In this document: in pieces, positions 1 to 8,687 of the stretch
Numbering within the stretch: the first letter of the stretch is position 1
How the letters are laid out: every line of letters begins with the position of its first letter
DNA from: Streptomyces sp. NBRC 109706
GTDB taxonomy: Bacteria > Actinomycetota > Actinomycetes > Streptomycetales > Streptomycetaceae
Assembly: GCF_000974485.1 (NCBI RefSeq)
Contig: NZ_BBOM01000005.1
Location: 310,001 to 374,000 of the forward strand
Direction of reading: 5' to 3'
DNA: 64,000 nucleotides
Program-made: the position numbers and the translations under genes
Notes under the pieces: generated by a model
Told to the model about the DNA's origin: nothing
The model's input: the letters and a program-made list of their open reading frames with translations, nothing else
The model's database searches: none

Positions 1-15
1 CGGGTACCAGGCACC

Positions 16-43
16 GTTGTATGTACCGGGTTGTATGTACCGG
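16..43. repeat. 14-bp tandem duplication upstream of mycoredoxin gene
   Basis: The 14-mer GTTGTATGTACCGG occurs twice head to tail (16-29 and 30-43), and a shorter TGAAGCT echo follows at about 54-67. It lies in the leader region of the mycoredoxin gene. It looks like a slippage duplication. Whether it affects expression is unknown. Confidence 0.85.
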
Positions 44-84
44 ACACCGGTCATGAAGCTGTGAAGCTACGAAGGAGTCATCCC

Positions 85-339
85 ATGCAGGGCAACGTGA
101 CGATGTACAGCACCCCTTGGTGCGGCTACTGCCGTCGGTTGAAAAGCCAGTTGGACCGCGAGGGCATCGCCTTCACGGAGATCGACATCGAGCAGGATCC
201 GGAGGCCGTGAAGCTCGTCGAGGCCGCCAACAACGGCAACCAGACCGTGCCCACCGTGGTGGTCACCGGCGGCGGTGGCACCGAGACCACCATGACCAAC
301 CCCTCGTTGGCCGATGTCAAGAAAGCGCTGGCCGCCTGA
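85..339 (+). CDS. mrx1: mycoredoxin (glutaredoxin-like thiol-disulfide oxidoreductase)
   Basis: An 84-residue protein of glutaredoxin fold with the redox-active pair C13-G-Y-C16 just after strand 1 (TPWCGYC) and the cis-Pro loop TVPT. In actinobacteria this family (mycoredoxin-1) reduces mycothiol-protein mixed disulfides in the cytosol, and this genome also carries mshB for mycothiol synthesis. The start is the ATG preceded by a strong GAAGGAG seven bases upstream; the reading frame is open further 5' but that extension is not glutaredoxin-like. Its placement next to nudC and adnAB matches the order I recall around Rv3198A in M. tuberculosis. Family assignment is secure; the substrate is inferred. 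Confidence 0.93.
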   Translation: MQGNVTMYSTPWCGYCRRLKSQLDREGIAFTEIDIEQDPEAVKLVEAANNGNQTVPTVVVTGGGGTETTMTNPSLADVKKALAA

Positions 340-367
340 GCGCTGGCGTGGCAGGCGGCGCCTTCGG

Positions 368-1315
368 TCACCAGATCGAGGTGGTCAGCGGTTCGCCGTA
401 CCAGCGTTCGACCAGGCGGGAGGCGATGGAGACGCCGGACGGGGCCAGGACCTCGCCCGACGCCATGGCCTCCCGCAGCTCGTCCCTGCTGAACCAGCGG
501 GCCTCGTCGATCTCGTCGCCGTCGACCGTGACCTCGGTCGAGGTCGCGCGCGCCACAAAGCCGAGCATCAGGCTGGACGGGAAAGGCCATGGCTGGCTGG
601 CCACGTACTCGACCTCGCCGATCGCCACGCCGACCTCCTCGGCGACCTCCCTGACCACCGCCCGCTCTATGGACTCCCCCGGCTCGACAAAGCCGGCCAG
701 GGTGGAGAAACGGCCCTTGGGCCAGTGCAGCTGGCGGCCGAGGAGGGCCCGGTCGTCGTCGTCGAGGACAAGCATGATCACGGCCGGGTCGGTGCGCGGG
801 TAGTGTTCGGCGCCACACGCCTGGCAGCGGCGGATATGGCCGGCCGCCGCGATCACGGTGCGCTCGCCGCAGCGGGAGCAGAACCGGTGCAGTCGCTGCC
901 AGTTCTCCAGGGCGACGGCATGCACCAGCAGCTCGTTGTCCCGGTCGGACAGCAGGGCCGCGGCCTCCCGCAGGCTGGCCGGGCGGGCGGCGGCGTCCAT
1001 CCGTCCCGGGAGGGCGTCCTTCTGGAGGGCGAAGTACCGCACGCCGTCCGCGTCGATGCCCAGGAAGTAGCGGTGCGCCTCGGTGAGCGGGGCGTCGAAG
1101 GACGGCATCATCACCAGCTCGGTGCGGCCGTCCGGGGTCTCCTCGATCAGTGCCTGGCCGCCCGAGACCACGAAGACCCGGGTGCTGGGGTGGCTCCAGG
1201 CCGCCCCCAACCACGCCTCGTCCATGCGGTGACCGGCGGCCCGGTCGATGCCGCCGGGGGTGGTGAGGGGGATCGGCTGGACGACGCTGTCCTTGATGGC
1301 CGGGGTGGTACTCAT
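368..1315 (-). CDS. nudC: NAD(+) diphosphatase / NADH pyrophosphatase, NUDIX family
   Basis: A 315-residue NudC protein. Residues 1-130 form the variable N-terminal domain. A zinc ribbon follows with C146/C149 and C164/C167. The Nudix box at 208-230 has the canonical G-x5-E-x7-REVAEEVGV pattern, and the NudC-specific SQPWPFP motif lies at 240-246. NudC hydrolyses NAD(H) to AMP and NMN(H), and in E. coli also removes NAD caps from RNA. The gene starts 10 bp beyond the adnB stop, but a TAGGCT hexamer 6 bp before its ATG suggests its own leaderless promoter inside the end of adnB. No Shine-Dalgarno sequence is visible. It is convergent with the mycoredoxin gene. Confidence 0.94.
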   Translation of the reverse strand: MSTTPAIKDSVVQPIPLTTPGGIDRAAGHRMDEAWLGAAWSHPSTRVFVVSGGQALIEETPDGRTELVMMPSFDAPLTEAHRYFLGIDADGVRYFALQKDALPGRMDAAARPASLREAAALLSDRDNELLVHAVALENWQRLHRFCSRCGERTVIAAAGHIRRCQACGAEHYPRTDPAVIMLVLDDDDRALLGRQLHWPKGRFSTLAGFVEPGESIERAVVREVAEEVGVAIGEVEYVASQPWPFPSSLMLGFVARATSTEVTVDGDEIDEARWFSRDELREAMASGEVLAPSGVSIASRLVERWYGEPLTTSIW

Positions 1316-1321
1316 ACCGAA

Positions 1322-1327
1322 AGCCTA
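1322..1327 (-). promoter_or_regulatory. -10 element of a putative leaderless nudC promoter
   Basis: Minus-strand TAGGCT (consensus TANNNT) ends 6 nt before the nudC ATG at 1315, so transcription would begin at or next to the start codon. There is no SD sequence there. No convincing -35 was seen. Confidence 0.45.
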
Positions 1328-4300
1328 ACCGGGATCGTTCGGCTCCCAGGAGTCCTCCCCCATCAGCAGTCGCTCCAGGCCACGGCGCCCGGGCAGGACG
1401 CTGGGGCGCACCAGCTCGCCGCTGCGCACATAGAGGAACGCCGCGGTGACCCGGCTGAGCGGCAGTTGGTGGCGCTCGGCCCAGGCGAGGCGGTAGATCG
1501 CCAGCTGCAGCGGGTCGGCGTCCTGGCGGCGCGCGGTCTTCCAGTCGATGATCTCCCAGCGTTCGCCGTCCGTCCCCGGGCGGGGTGGCAGGCGGTAGAC
1601 GGCGTCGATCCGCCCCCTGATCACCCGCCCGGCGAGGGTGAGCTGGAACGGCGTCTCGATCCGGTAGGGGCGGCGGTCGGCGTACGGGGTGCGTTGGAAC
1701 GCCTCCTTGAGCGCGGCCAGTTCGCGTTCGTCGCGGATCTCGGCGTCCTCGTCGGGATCGCCGCCCGGCAGCTCCTCGGGGCCGAGCATGGGCAGCGGCA
1801 CCGAGTCGAAACGGGACTCGACCCAGGCGTGGAAACGGGTGCCCCGGCGGGCGGCCGGCTGGGGCGGGCGGGGCATGGGGCGGGCCAGCTCGCGGGCGAA
1901 GCCGTCCGGGTCGGTGGCCAGCCGTTGCAGCTGGGTGGCCGAGAGCGAGACGGGCAGCGGCACCTCCCGCACCCCGGCCCTGGCCTGCCGCAGCTCGCCG
2001 GCCAGCACCGTGAGATCGCGGTCCCAGGAGGCCATGGTGCGGCGCTCCTCCGGGGTCAGCTCGGCGGCGTCCGGCGCGGACCCGACGTCCGGCGCCTCGT
2101 CCGGATACGGCGCCTCGTCCGGGTCGGGGTACGGGGGCTCGTCCGGGTGCGGTGGCTCGGCGGCCGGCTGCTCGGGGCGGGGGGACGGCATCCGGTGCAG
2201 GCGGTTCAGCACCGCGAGGGCCGCCTCGCGGCGGCGGGCCAGCGCCTCGCTGTCCAGCGGCAGCGGCCAGGCCAGCTCCTCCTCGTCCCTGGCCAGCGCC
2301 GGGTTCTCCGCGTCCTCCGGCGGTGGCTCGGCCCAGTGCTCCACCTCGCCGTGCCCCGGGTCGCGCTCGCAGTGCTCGCGCAGCGCGGTCAGAAAGTCGG
2401 ACGGGCCGCGCCGCTTCTTCTGGCTGGGCCCCCACCAGTGCCCGGAGCCGAGCAGCAGCCGGCGTGGGCGGGTGACCGCGACATAGCCGAGGCGCAGCTC
2501 CTCCAGCGCCAATTCGCCGGCGGTCTCGGCCAGATACCGCTGGTAGCCGGCGGCGGTCCACTCCGGGGTCGGCGGCAGGGTCTCGGCGTCGCCGCGCAGC
2601 GGGTGCGGGAGCGTTCTGGCCTGCCGCAGCCAGGAGTCCCGGGAGCGGACGGCGGGGAAGAGGCCGGCGCACAGGCCCGGCACCGCGACCACGTCCCACT
2701 CCAGGCCCTTGGCCTTGTGCGCGGTGAGCACCTGCACCGCGTTCCCGCCGCTGGGCAGCGAGCCGTCCAGGCCCCGGTCGAAGCTCTCGGCCGCGCGCAG
2801 GAAGCCGAGAAAGGCCGAAAGGGTGGCGTCGCCGTGCACGGCGGTGCCGGCGCGCCCGGCGGCGAAGCTCGCCGCCACGTCGAGAAAGGCGCCCAGCGTC
2901 TCCCGGCGGCGGGCGGCCAGGGCCATCGGCGAGGCGGACAGCTCGACATCAAGGCCGGTGTGGGTGAGCACCCGGTGCAGGACGTCCATCAGCGGATCGC
3001 CCAGCGAGCGGCGCAGATCGCGCAGTTCGGCGGCGAGGTGGGCGAATCGGACGCGGGCCTCGGGCGAGAACGGCAGCCGGTCGTCGGGCTCGGCCGAGCC
3101 GGCGTCGGCGCCGGAGCCCCCGCCGCTGCCGACGAAGGTGTCGAGCGCGTCGGCCAGCGAGACCACCTCGGCCGGGTCGGTGCCGGCGACCGCGTCGGCG
3201 AGCCGGGCCAGCGCGGCGGCCTCGCCGCCCGGCTCGTCCGCCTCCCCGGCGCGCACCCGGCGGACCAGCAGCCGGGCCCGGCGGCCCAGCAGCGCCAGAT
3301 CGCGCGGCCCGATCCGCCAGCGCGGACCGGTGAGGAGCCGGACGAGCGCCGCGTTGGCCGTGGGGTCGGCCAACACCTCGCAGACCGCCACCAGATCGGC
3401 CACCTCGGGCAGGTGCAGCAGCCCGGAGAGGCCGACCACCTCGACCGGCACATCGCGGGCGACCAGCGCGCTCTGGATCAGGGGGAAGTCCGTCGCGGTG
3501 CGGCAGAGCACCGCGATCTCGCCGGGCTCGGTGCCGGTGCGGACCTGGTGGGCCACGGCGTCGGCCAGCCAGGCCAGCTCCTCGGCGTGGGTGGGCAGCA
3601 GCGCGCAGCGGACCAGCCCGGTGCCCTCGGCGTCCTCGGCGGGGCGCAGCGGGGCGACGGACGGATGCCGCTCGCGCAGCGGCGCGGCCAGCGCGTTGGC
3701 CAGGGCGAGCAGCCGGCCGCCGCTGCGGCGGTTCTGGCTGAGCCGCAGCACCCGGGCGGGGGCGCCGTCGCGGGTGGCGAAGTGCTCGGGGAAGTCGTCC
3801 AGGTTGGCCACGGAGGCGCCGCGCCAGCCGTAGATCCCCTGGCAGGGGTCCCCGACGGCGGTGACCGGATGGCCGGTGCCGTCGCCGAAGAGGCCGGCGA
3901 GCAGCACGCGTTGGGCGACGGAGGTGTCCTGGTACTCGTCGAGCAGGACCACGCCGAACTGTTCGCGCAGCGCCTGGCCGACCTCGGGCCGCTCCCTGGC
4001 CAGGGCGGCGGCCAGCGCGATCTGGTCGCCGAAGTCCAGCAGATCGCGGGCGCGTTTACGGGCCCGGTACTCCTCGACCAGGCCGAGCAGCGCCTGGCGC
4101 CCCTCGGCGGCCAGGGGCACCTGGCGGAGCGCGGCGTTGGTCAGCCTGGCCCCGGCCAGCTCGTCGAGGAGTTCCCGGTCGAAGGAGCGCAGTCGGTCGG
4201 GGGGGACCAGATGCTCGGACAGCTCGCCGTCCAGCGCGACCAGGTCGGTGACCAGGGTGGTGAAGCCGGGGCTGGGCGGCTCGAAGTCGGCGGGGGCGCC

Positions 4301-4777
4301 GCGCAGCACCTCGGCGGCCAGCTGGAATCTGCCGGCGTCTGCGAGGAGTCGGGAGGCGGGTTCGATGCCGAGCCGCAGCCCGTGCTCGGCGAGGAGCCGG
4401 CCGGCGAAGGCGTGGTAGGTGGAGATGGTGGGCTCGCCCGTCTCGGCGGTGTCGATCCGGGCCTTGGCCAGCGCGGCGCGGACCCGCTCGGCCAGCTCGC
4501 CGGCGGCCTTGTTGGTGAAGGTGAGGCCGAGCACCCGGTCGGGGGCGATCTGCCCGGTGCCGGTGAGCCAGACCACGCGGGCCGCCATCACCGTGGTCTT
4601 GCCGGAGCCGGCGCCGGCGACGATGGCCTGCGGCGCCGGCGGTGCGGTGGCGCAGGCCAGCTGCTCCGGGGTGAACGGAATCCCCAGCAGCTCGCTGAGC
4701 CGCTCGGGATCGTTGAGTCGCGCTGGCACCCGGGTGAGGGTAGTCGCCGGCACCGACAGTCCGCGCGGCGCGTTCAC
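1325..4777 (-). CDS. adnB: AdnB-like UvrD-family helicase-nuclease subunit
   Basis: An 1150-residue superfamily 1A motor fused to a RecB-type nuclease. Walker A GAGSGKTT is at 55-62, and the Walker B motif DEYQDTS and later UvrD motifs are intact. The C-terminal PD-(D/E)xK nuclease carries RGRIDAVY followed by IDWKTA at about 1077-1082. In mycobacteria AdnA and AdnB form the heterodimer that resects double-strand breaks, with AdnB the leading motor. The start is a GTG that overlaps the adnA stop as GTGA (4774-4777), implying translational coupling. The frame stays open 750 bp further upstream but only as a shadow of adnA. I see no Fe-S cysteine cluster in this subunit. Confidence 0.9.
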   Translation of the reverse strand: MNAPRGLSVPATTLTRVPARLNDPERLSELLGIPFTPEQLACATAPPAPQAIVAGAGSGKTTVMAARVVWLTGTGQIAPDRVLGLTFTNKAAGELAERVRAALAKARIDTAETGEPTISTYHAFAGRLLAEHGLRLGIEPASRLLADAGRFQLAAEVLRGAPADFEPPSPGFTTLVTDLVALDGELSEHLVPPDRLRSFDRELLDELAGARLTNAALRQVPLAAEGRQALLGLVEEYRARKRARDLLDFGDQIALAAALARERPEVGQALREQFGVVLLDEYQDTSVAQRVLLAGLFGDGTGHPVTAVGDPCQGIYGWRGASVANLDDFPEHFATRDGAPARVLRLSQNRRSGGRLLALANALAAPLRERHPSVAPLRPAEDAEGTGLVRCALLPTHAEELAWLADAVAHQVRTGTEPGEIAVLCRTATDFPLIQSALVARDVPVEVVGLSGLLHLPEVADLVAVCEVLADPTANAALVRLLTGPRWRIGPRDLALLGRRARLLVRRVRAGEADEPGGEAAALARLADAVAGTDPAEVVSLADALDTFVGSGGGSGADAGSAEPDDRLPFSPEARVRFAHLAAELRDLRRSLGDPLMDVLHRVLTHTGLDVELSASPMALAARRRETLGAFLDVAASFAAGRAGTAVHGDATLSAFLGFLRAAESFDRGLDGSLPSGGNAVQVLTAHKAKGLEWDVVAVPGLCAGLFPAVRSRDSWLRQARTLPHPLRGDAETLPPTPEWTAAGYQRYLAETAGELALEELRLGYVAVTRPRRLLLGSGHWWGPSQKKRRGPSDFLTALREHCERDPGHGEVEHWAEPPPEDAENPALARDEEELAWPLPLDSEALARRREAALAVLNRLHRMPSPRPEQPAAEPPHPDEPPYPDPDEAPYPDEAPDVGSAPDAAELTPEERRTMASWDRDLTVLAGELRQARAGVREVPLPVSLSATQLQRLATDPDGFARELARPMPRPPQPAARRGTRFHAWVESRFDSVPLPMLGPEELPGGDPDEDAEIRDERELAALKEAFQRTPYADRRPYRIETPFQLTLAGRVIRGRIDAVYRLPPRPGTDGERWEIIDWKTARRQDADPLQLAIYRLAWAERHQLPLSRVTAAFLYVRSGELVRPSVLPGRRGLERLLMGEDSWEPNDPG

Positions 4778-7700
4778 TCCACGGTGTGCCGGCCCTCGGG
4801 GCGCGCGGCGCAGGAGCCCTTGAACGCGCAGGCGCCGCAGTGGTTCCCGGTGCGCGGGGTGAAGCGTTCGTCGAGGACCCGGCCGGCCGCCTCGGCCAGC
4901 AGTTCGCCGACCCAGTCGGCGCCGTCGGCGCCCGCCGTCAGCGGGTCCTGGCGTTGGACGACGGGCAGCGCGTCGCCGCCGTCCTTCTTGGCCGCGCCCT
5001 GGCGCAGTTGGACGAGGGCGGCGCCGGCCAGCTCCGCGTCGGGCCCGGCGACGGTCTCGTCGTGCCGGACGGCGAGCTGGTAGACGGCGAGCTGGGGGTG
5101 GTGGGCGACGGCGTCGGCCGTGGGGCGGGTGCGGCCGGTCTTGAAGTCGACCACATAGGCGCGGCCCTCGGCGTCCCGATCGACCCGGTCCAGCACGCCC
5201 CGCACCCGCACCTGGTGCGGCCCGGCCGGCAGCGTTACCTCGAACTCCCGCTCGCTGACGAGGGGTTCGCCGCCCGCTTCGGAGCGCAGCACATGCCAGC
5301 GCAGAAAGCGTTCCAACGCGGCCCTGGCCTCGGCCTGTTCGCGGCGGGACTGCCAGGGCGCCTCGAAGGCGAGGGAGTCCCAGACGGTGTCGAGGCGGGC
5401 CATCAGGACGGAGAGATCGGCCGGGGTGGTGCCGGAGGCGACCTCGTCCGCCAGCACATGGAGCACGTTGCCGAAGCCCTGGGCGGTGCTGGGCGGCCCC
5501 TCGGCATGCGCCTCGCGGCCCAGGAACCACTGCAGGGAGCAGGTGTTGACGAGCTGGTCAAGGGCGCTTCCGGTGAGCGCGACCGGGCGTTCGGGATCGC
5601 GCAGCGGGGTCTGGGAGCGGGTCGGTTCGCGCAGCCCCCACCAGCGCTCCGGATGCGCGGCGGGGGCCAGCGGATGGCCCTCGTCGTCGCGGAGCGCGGC
5701 CAGCCGGGCTAGCCGTTCGGCCGCGGCGGCGCGCAGCGCGGGCGAGGCCGCCGGGTCGACGGTGGTGGCGCGCAGCTCGGCGACCAGCGCGGAGAGCGAC
5801 AGCGGACGGTGCGGACGGCTGCTGATCTCGACCGGCTCGACGCCCAGCTCGGAGAGGAAACGGGACGGTTGGTCGCCGTCGTCGGTGCCCCTGACGGCCG
5901 TCACCACCAGCCGGTCCCTGGCCCGGGTGGCGGCCACATAGAACAGCCGGCGTTCCTCGGCGAGCAGCGCGCCGGGGCTCAGCGGCTCGGCCAGCCCGTC
6001 CCGGCCGATCCGGTCGGCCTCCAACAGCGAGCCGCGGCGGCGCAGATCGGGCCAGACCCCCTCCTGCACGCCGGCGACCACCACCAGGGACCACTCAAGG
6101 CCCTTGGCGCGGTGCGCCGTCATCAGCCGGACCGCGTCCAGCCGGGTGGGGCGCGCGGCCAGGGTGTCGGCCACGATGTCGTGCGCCTCCAGCTCGGAGA
6201 GGAAGTTGAGCGCCCCCCGGCCGCCGATCCGTTCCTCGGCCCTGGCGGCGGCGTCGAACAGGGCGCAGACCGCGTCCAGATCACGGTCGGCGTTGCGCCC
6301 GGCGGCGCCGCCGCGTCGGGCCGCGCGCTCCAGGCGCCCCGGCCAGCCGGTGCCGTCCCACAGCAGCCACAGGGCCTCCTCCGCGGTGCCGCCGCCGGCC
6401 AGGGCCTCGCGCGCCTTGCGCAGCAGCAGGCCGAGCCGCTGGGCGCCGGCGGCATAGCTCGGCTCGTGGGTGACCAGCCGTTCGGGCTCGGCCAGCGCGC
6501 GGGCGATCAGCGCGTCGGACGCGGGCGGGGGCCCGCCGCCGGCGGCGCGTTCCTCGTTGCGCAGGGCGCGGCCGAGGCGGCGCAGATCGGCCGCGTCCAT
6601 GCCGCCGAGCGGCGAGGTGAGCAGCCGGGCGGCGGTCTCCGGATCGAGCGGCTCGTCGTCGGCGCGTGGTTCGGCGACCACGCGCAGCGCGGTGAGCAGC
6701 GGCGCGACGGCCGGCTCGCGGCGCAGCGGCAGATCGTCGCCGTCGACTTCGAGGGGCACACCGGCCGCGGTCAGGGCGCGGCGGACGGCCGGGATGGTGT
6801 GTGCTCCGGCGCGGACCAGCACCGCCATCTCGCCCCAGGGCAGGCCGTCCTCCAGATGGGCGCGGCGCAGCAGATCGGCGATGTTGGCGAGTTCGGCGCC
6901 GGCCGACGGGTAGGTGAACGCCTCGACCCGGCCGCCCTCGCGGGTGGCGCTCGGCGTCCGGTGTCGGCGCACCGCCTCGGCCGGCAGCCTGGCCAGCGGC
7001 ATCCGGGCGGCCAGCGTCCTGGTCGCGGCCAGCAGCGTCGCGCCCGAGCGGCGGGCCACGCCGAGCGCGACGACGGGCGCCGGCGCTCCGGTGGCGGTGG
7101 GGAAGGCGTCGCGGAAGCCGAGGATGCCGTTGAGATCGGCGCCCCTGAAGGCGTAGATGGACTGGTCGGGGTCGCCGAAGACGATCAGGTCCCGGCCGTC
7201 GCCGGCGATGGCGCGCAGCAGCGCGACCTGGGCCGGGTCAGTGTCCTGGTACTCGTCGACGAAGACCGCGTCGTAGCGGGCCCTGATCCGGGAGGTGTGG
7301 TCGGGCTGTTCGGTGAGCCGTACCGCGTCGCGCAGCAGTTCGGTGTAGTCCAGGACGCCCTGTGCCTGGGTGACGTCCAGATACTCGGCCATGAAGCGCG
7401 CCGCGGCCTCCCAGTCGGGGCGTCCGGTGCGGCGGGCGAAGGCGGCGAGGGTGTCGGGGCCGAGGCCCAGCTCGCGGCTGCGCGCCAGCACCGCGCGCAG
7501 TTCGTCGGCGAACCCCCGGGTGGTCAGGCAGGCGCGCAGTTCGTCCGGCCAGCGCACGCCGCGCCCCGAGCGTTCCAGATCCTGGTGCCCGGCGAGCAGT
7601 TCCCTGAGATAGAGGTCCTGTTCGGGCCCGGAGAGCAGACGCAGCGGCTCGGCGAACAGCTCGCGGTCCTGGTGCGCGCGCACCAGCGCGTAGGCGAACG

Positions 7701-8040
7701 AGTGGAACGTGGTGGCCTGGGGCGCGCGCCCGCCGAGCGCGCCGGTCAGCCGGTCCCGCAGCTCGGTCGCCGCCTTGCGGCTGAAGGTGAGGACCAGCAG
7801 CCGCTCCGGATCGGCTCCGGCGCGCACCCGGCGGGCCACGGCGGCGACCAGAGTGGTCGTTTTGCCCGTTCCCGGACCGGCCAGTACGAGCAGCGGACCG
7901 CCGGGGTGATCAACCACCGCGCGCTGGCTCGCGTCCACAGCGGTGTCGCGCGCGTCGGCGATCGGGGTGCGCACCAGTCGGTACGCTCCCGGGGCGGACG
8001 GCGGCCGGTCGGTTGACGGGACGGAGAGGCTCACGTGCAT
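4774..8040 (-). CDS. adnA: AdnA-like UvrD-family helicase-nuclease subunit
   Basis: A 1088-residue partner of AdnB. Walker A AGPGTGKTT is at 54-62 and DEYQDTD (motif II) is present, so the ATPase motifs look intact. The C-terminal nuclease has the catalytic VDFKTG motif near 964-969. One cysteine upstream of the nuclease (about C834) and three near the end (about C1068, C1071, C1077; spacing C-x2-C-x5-C) match the Fe-S staple of AddB-type nucleases; this is inferred from pattern. It heads an adnA-adnB unit overlapping by 4 bp. The ATG at 8040 is the first in frame; a GTG two codons later is an alternative and neither has a good SD. A TACCGT hexamer at 8068-8073 could be a -10. Confidence 0.9.
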   Translation of the reverse strand: MHVSLSVPSTDRPPSAPGAYRLVRTPIADARDTAVDASQRAVVDHPGGPLLVLAGPGTGKTTTLVAAVARRVRAGADPERLLVLTFSRKAATELRDRLTGALGGRAPQATTFHSFAYALVRAHQDRELFAEPLRLLSGPEQDLYLRELLAGHQDLERSGRGVRWPDELRACLTTRGFADELRAVLARSRELGLGPDTLAAFARRTGRPDWEAAARFMAEYLDVTQAQGVLDYTELLRDAVRLTEQPDHTSRIRARYDAVFVDEYQDTDPAQVALLRAIAGDGRDLIVFGDPDQSIYAFRGADLNGILGFRDAFPTATGAPAPVVALGVARRSGATLLAATRTLAARMPLARLPAEAVRRHRTPSATREGGRVEAFTYPSAGAELANIADLLRRAHLEDGLPWGEMAVLVRAGAHTIPAVRRALTAAGVPLEVDGDDLPLRREPAVAPLLTALRVVAEPRADDEPLDPETAARLLTSPLGGMDAADLRRLGRALRNEERAAGGGPPPASDALIARALAEPERLVTHEPSYAAGAQRLGLLLRKAREALAGGGTAEEALWLLWDGTGWPGRLERAARRGGAAGRNADRDLDAVCALFDAAARAEERIGGRGALNFLSELEAHDIVADTLAARPTRLDAVRLMTAHRAKGLEWSLVVVAGVQEGVWPDLRRRGSLLEADRIGRDGLAEPLSPGALLAEERRLFYVAATRARDRLVVTAVRGTDDGDQPSRFLSELGVEPVEISSRPHRPLSLSALVAELRATTVDPAASPALRAAAAERLARLAALRDDEGHPLAPAAHPERWWGLREPTRSQTPLRDPERPVALTGSALDQLVNTCSLQWFLGREAHAEGPPSTAQGFGNVLHVLADEVASGTTPADLSVLMARLDTVWDSLAFEAPWQSRREQAEARAALERFLRWHVLRSEAGGEPLVSEREFEVTLPAGPHQVRVRGVLDRVDRDAEGRAYVVDFKTGRTRPTADAVAHHPQLAVYQLAVRHDETVAGPDAELAGAALVQLRQGAAKKDGGDALPVVQRQDPLTAGADGADWVGELLAEAAGRVLDERFTPRTGNHCGACAFKGSCAARPEGRHTVE

Positions 8041-8105
8041 CGCGGATTCTCGTGGAGGTTGGGGAAGACGGTACGCCAGTGCGCGGTCGGGGTGGGGCGT
8101 TTCGT

Positions 8106-8139
8106 CGGATCCTTCCGATCCGCAGGGCCCCTCGGGGCC
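8106..8139 (-). terminator. possible hairpin / inverted repeats between the ATL gene and adnA
   Basis: Two small palindromes lie just downstream of the alkyltransferase-like gene: CGGATC-CTTCC-GATCCG (8106-8122) and GGCCCC-TC-GGGGCC (8126-8139). The second could terminate the ATL transcript. The first might equally be an operator for adnA. Both are short, so this is tentative. Confidence 0.3.
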
Positions 8140-8163
8140 GGCCGCCCGGCGGCGGCGCGCGGC

Positions 8164-8574
8164 TCAGGACGCGGCGTCCCAGCGGGCCCGCCGCAGATCC
8201 AGCCGGACGCTGCCGGTGTCCCAGCCCGGGCGCAACGGGGTGCCCTCGGCGCGGTAGTGCTCCAGCGCGCGCCGCTCGTGCCCCGGCGCCGGCCGCCCGT
8301 CGGCGCGCACCACGCGCCACCAGGGCACCGCGCCGCCGTATCTGGCCAGCACGGTGCCGACCTGTCGTGGCCCGCCGACGCCGACCAGACCGGCGATGTC
8401 CCCGTACGTCAGCGCGCTGCCCTCGGGGATGCGTTCCACCAGGCCGAGCACCGTGTCGGCGTAGTCGGTCAACCGGTGCGCGGAGCTGGTGGCCGGGGCC
8501 CGACCGGGCCTTCGGCGCGGCTCGGACGCGGGCTTCGGGGCGGGTTCCTGGGTGGCGGGGACCATGCCGACCAT
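8164..8574 (-). CDS. alkyltransferase-like (ATL) DNA-repair protein, MGMT family
   Basis: A 136-residue protein matching the C-terminal DNA-binding domain of O6-alkylguanine-DNA alkyltransferase: SALTYGDIA, the GGPRQVG helix and an arginine finger region. The acceptor cysteine of the PCHR motif is replaced by tryptophan (PWWRVV at 84-89), the hallmark of ATL proteins, which bind alkylated bases and hand them to nucleotide excision repair rather than repairing them directly. The ATG at 8574 is preferred; a GTG at 8598 and an ATG at 8565 are alternatives, none with a clear SD. It lies next to adnAB, as in the M. tuberculosis Rv3201c-Rv3204 neighbourhood (from memory), and is divergent from the next gene. 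Confidence 0.85.
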   Translation of the reverse strand: MVGMVPATQEPAPKPASEPRRRPGRAPATSSAHRLTDYADTVLGLVERIPEGSALTYGDIAGLVGVGGPRQVGTVLARYGGAVPWWRVVRADGRPAPGHERRALEHYRAEGTPLRPGWDTGSVRLDLRRARWDAAS

Positions 8575-8687
8575 GGTGCCGTATCTCACGGAGAGCACCG
8601 CGTTGTCGGTGTCTCATGCAAGTATCGTCCCCGTACGGGGGAGAGCTGGTCGGTGGCAGTCGCTCCAGCGCTAGATCGTTTCCAGGG

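Noticed and set aside
126..5083. Very long overlapping reading frames opposite and across nudC and adnB (up to 1589 codons)
   Set aside because: They arise from high G+C with few stop codons; the real genes on the minus strand have motifs, family length and correct start signals, while these are Arg/Gly/Ala-rich and match no family.
8013..8687. 225-codon N-terminal extension of the LPG-synthase-like protein
   Set aside because: It runs antisense through the ATL gene and is Arg/Pro/Ala-rich; the protein-like sequence starts at 8688.
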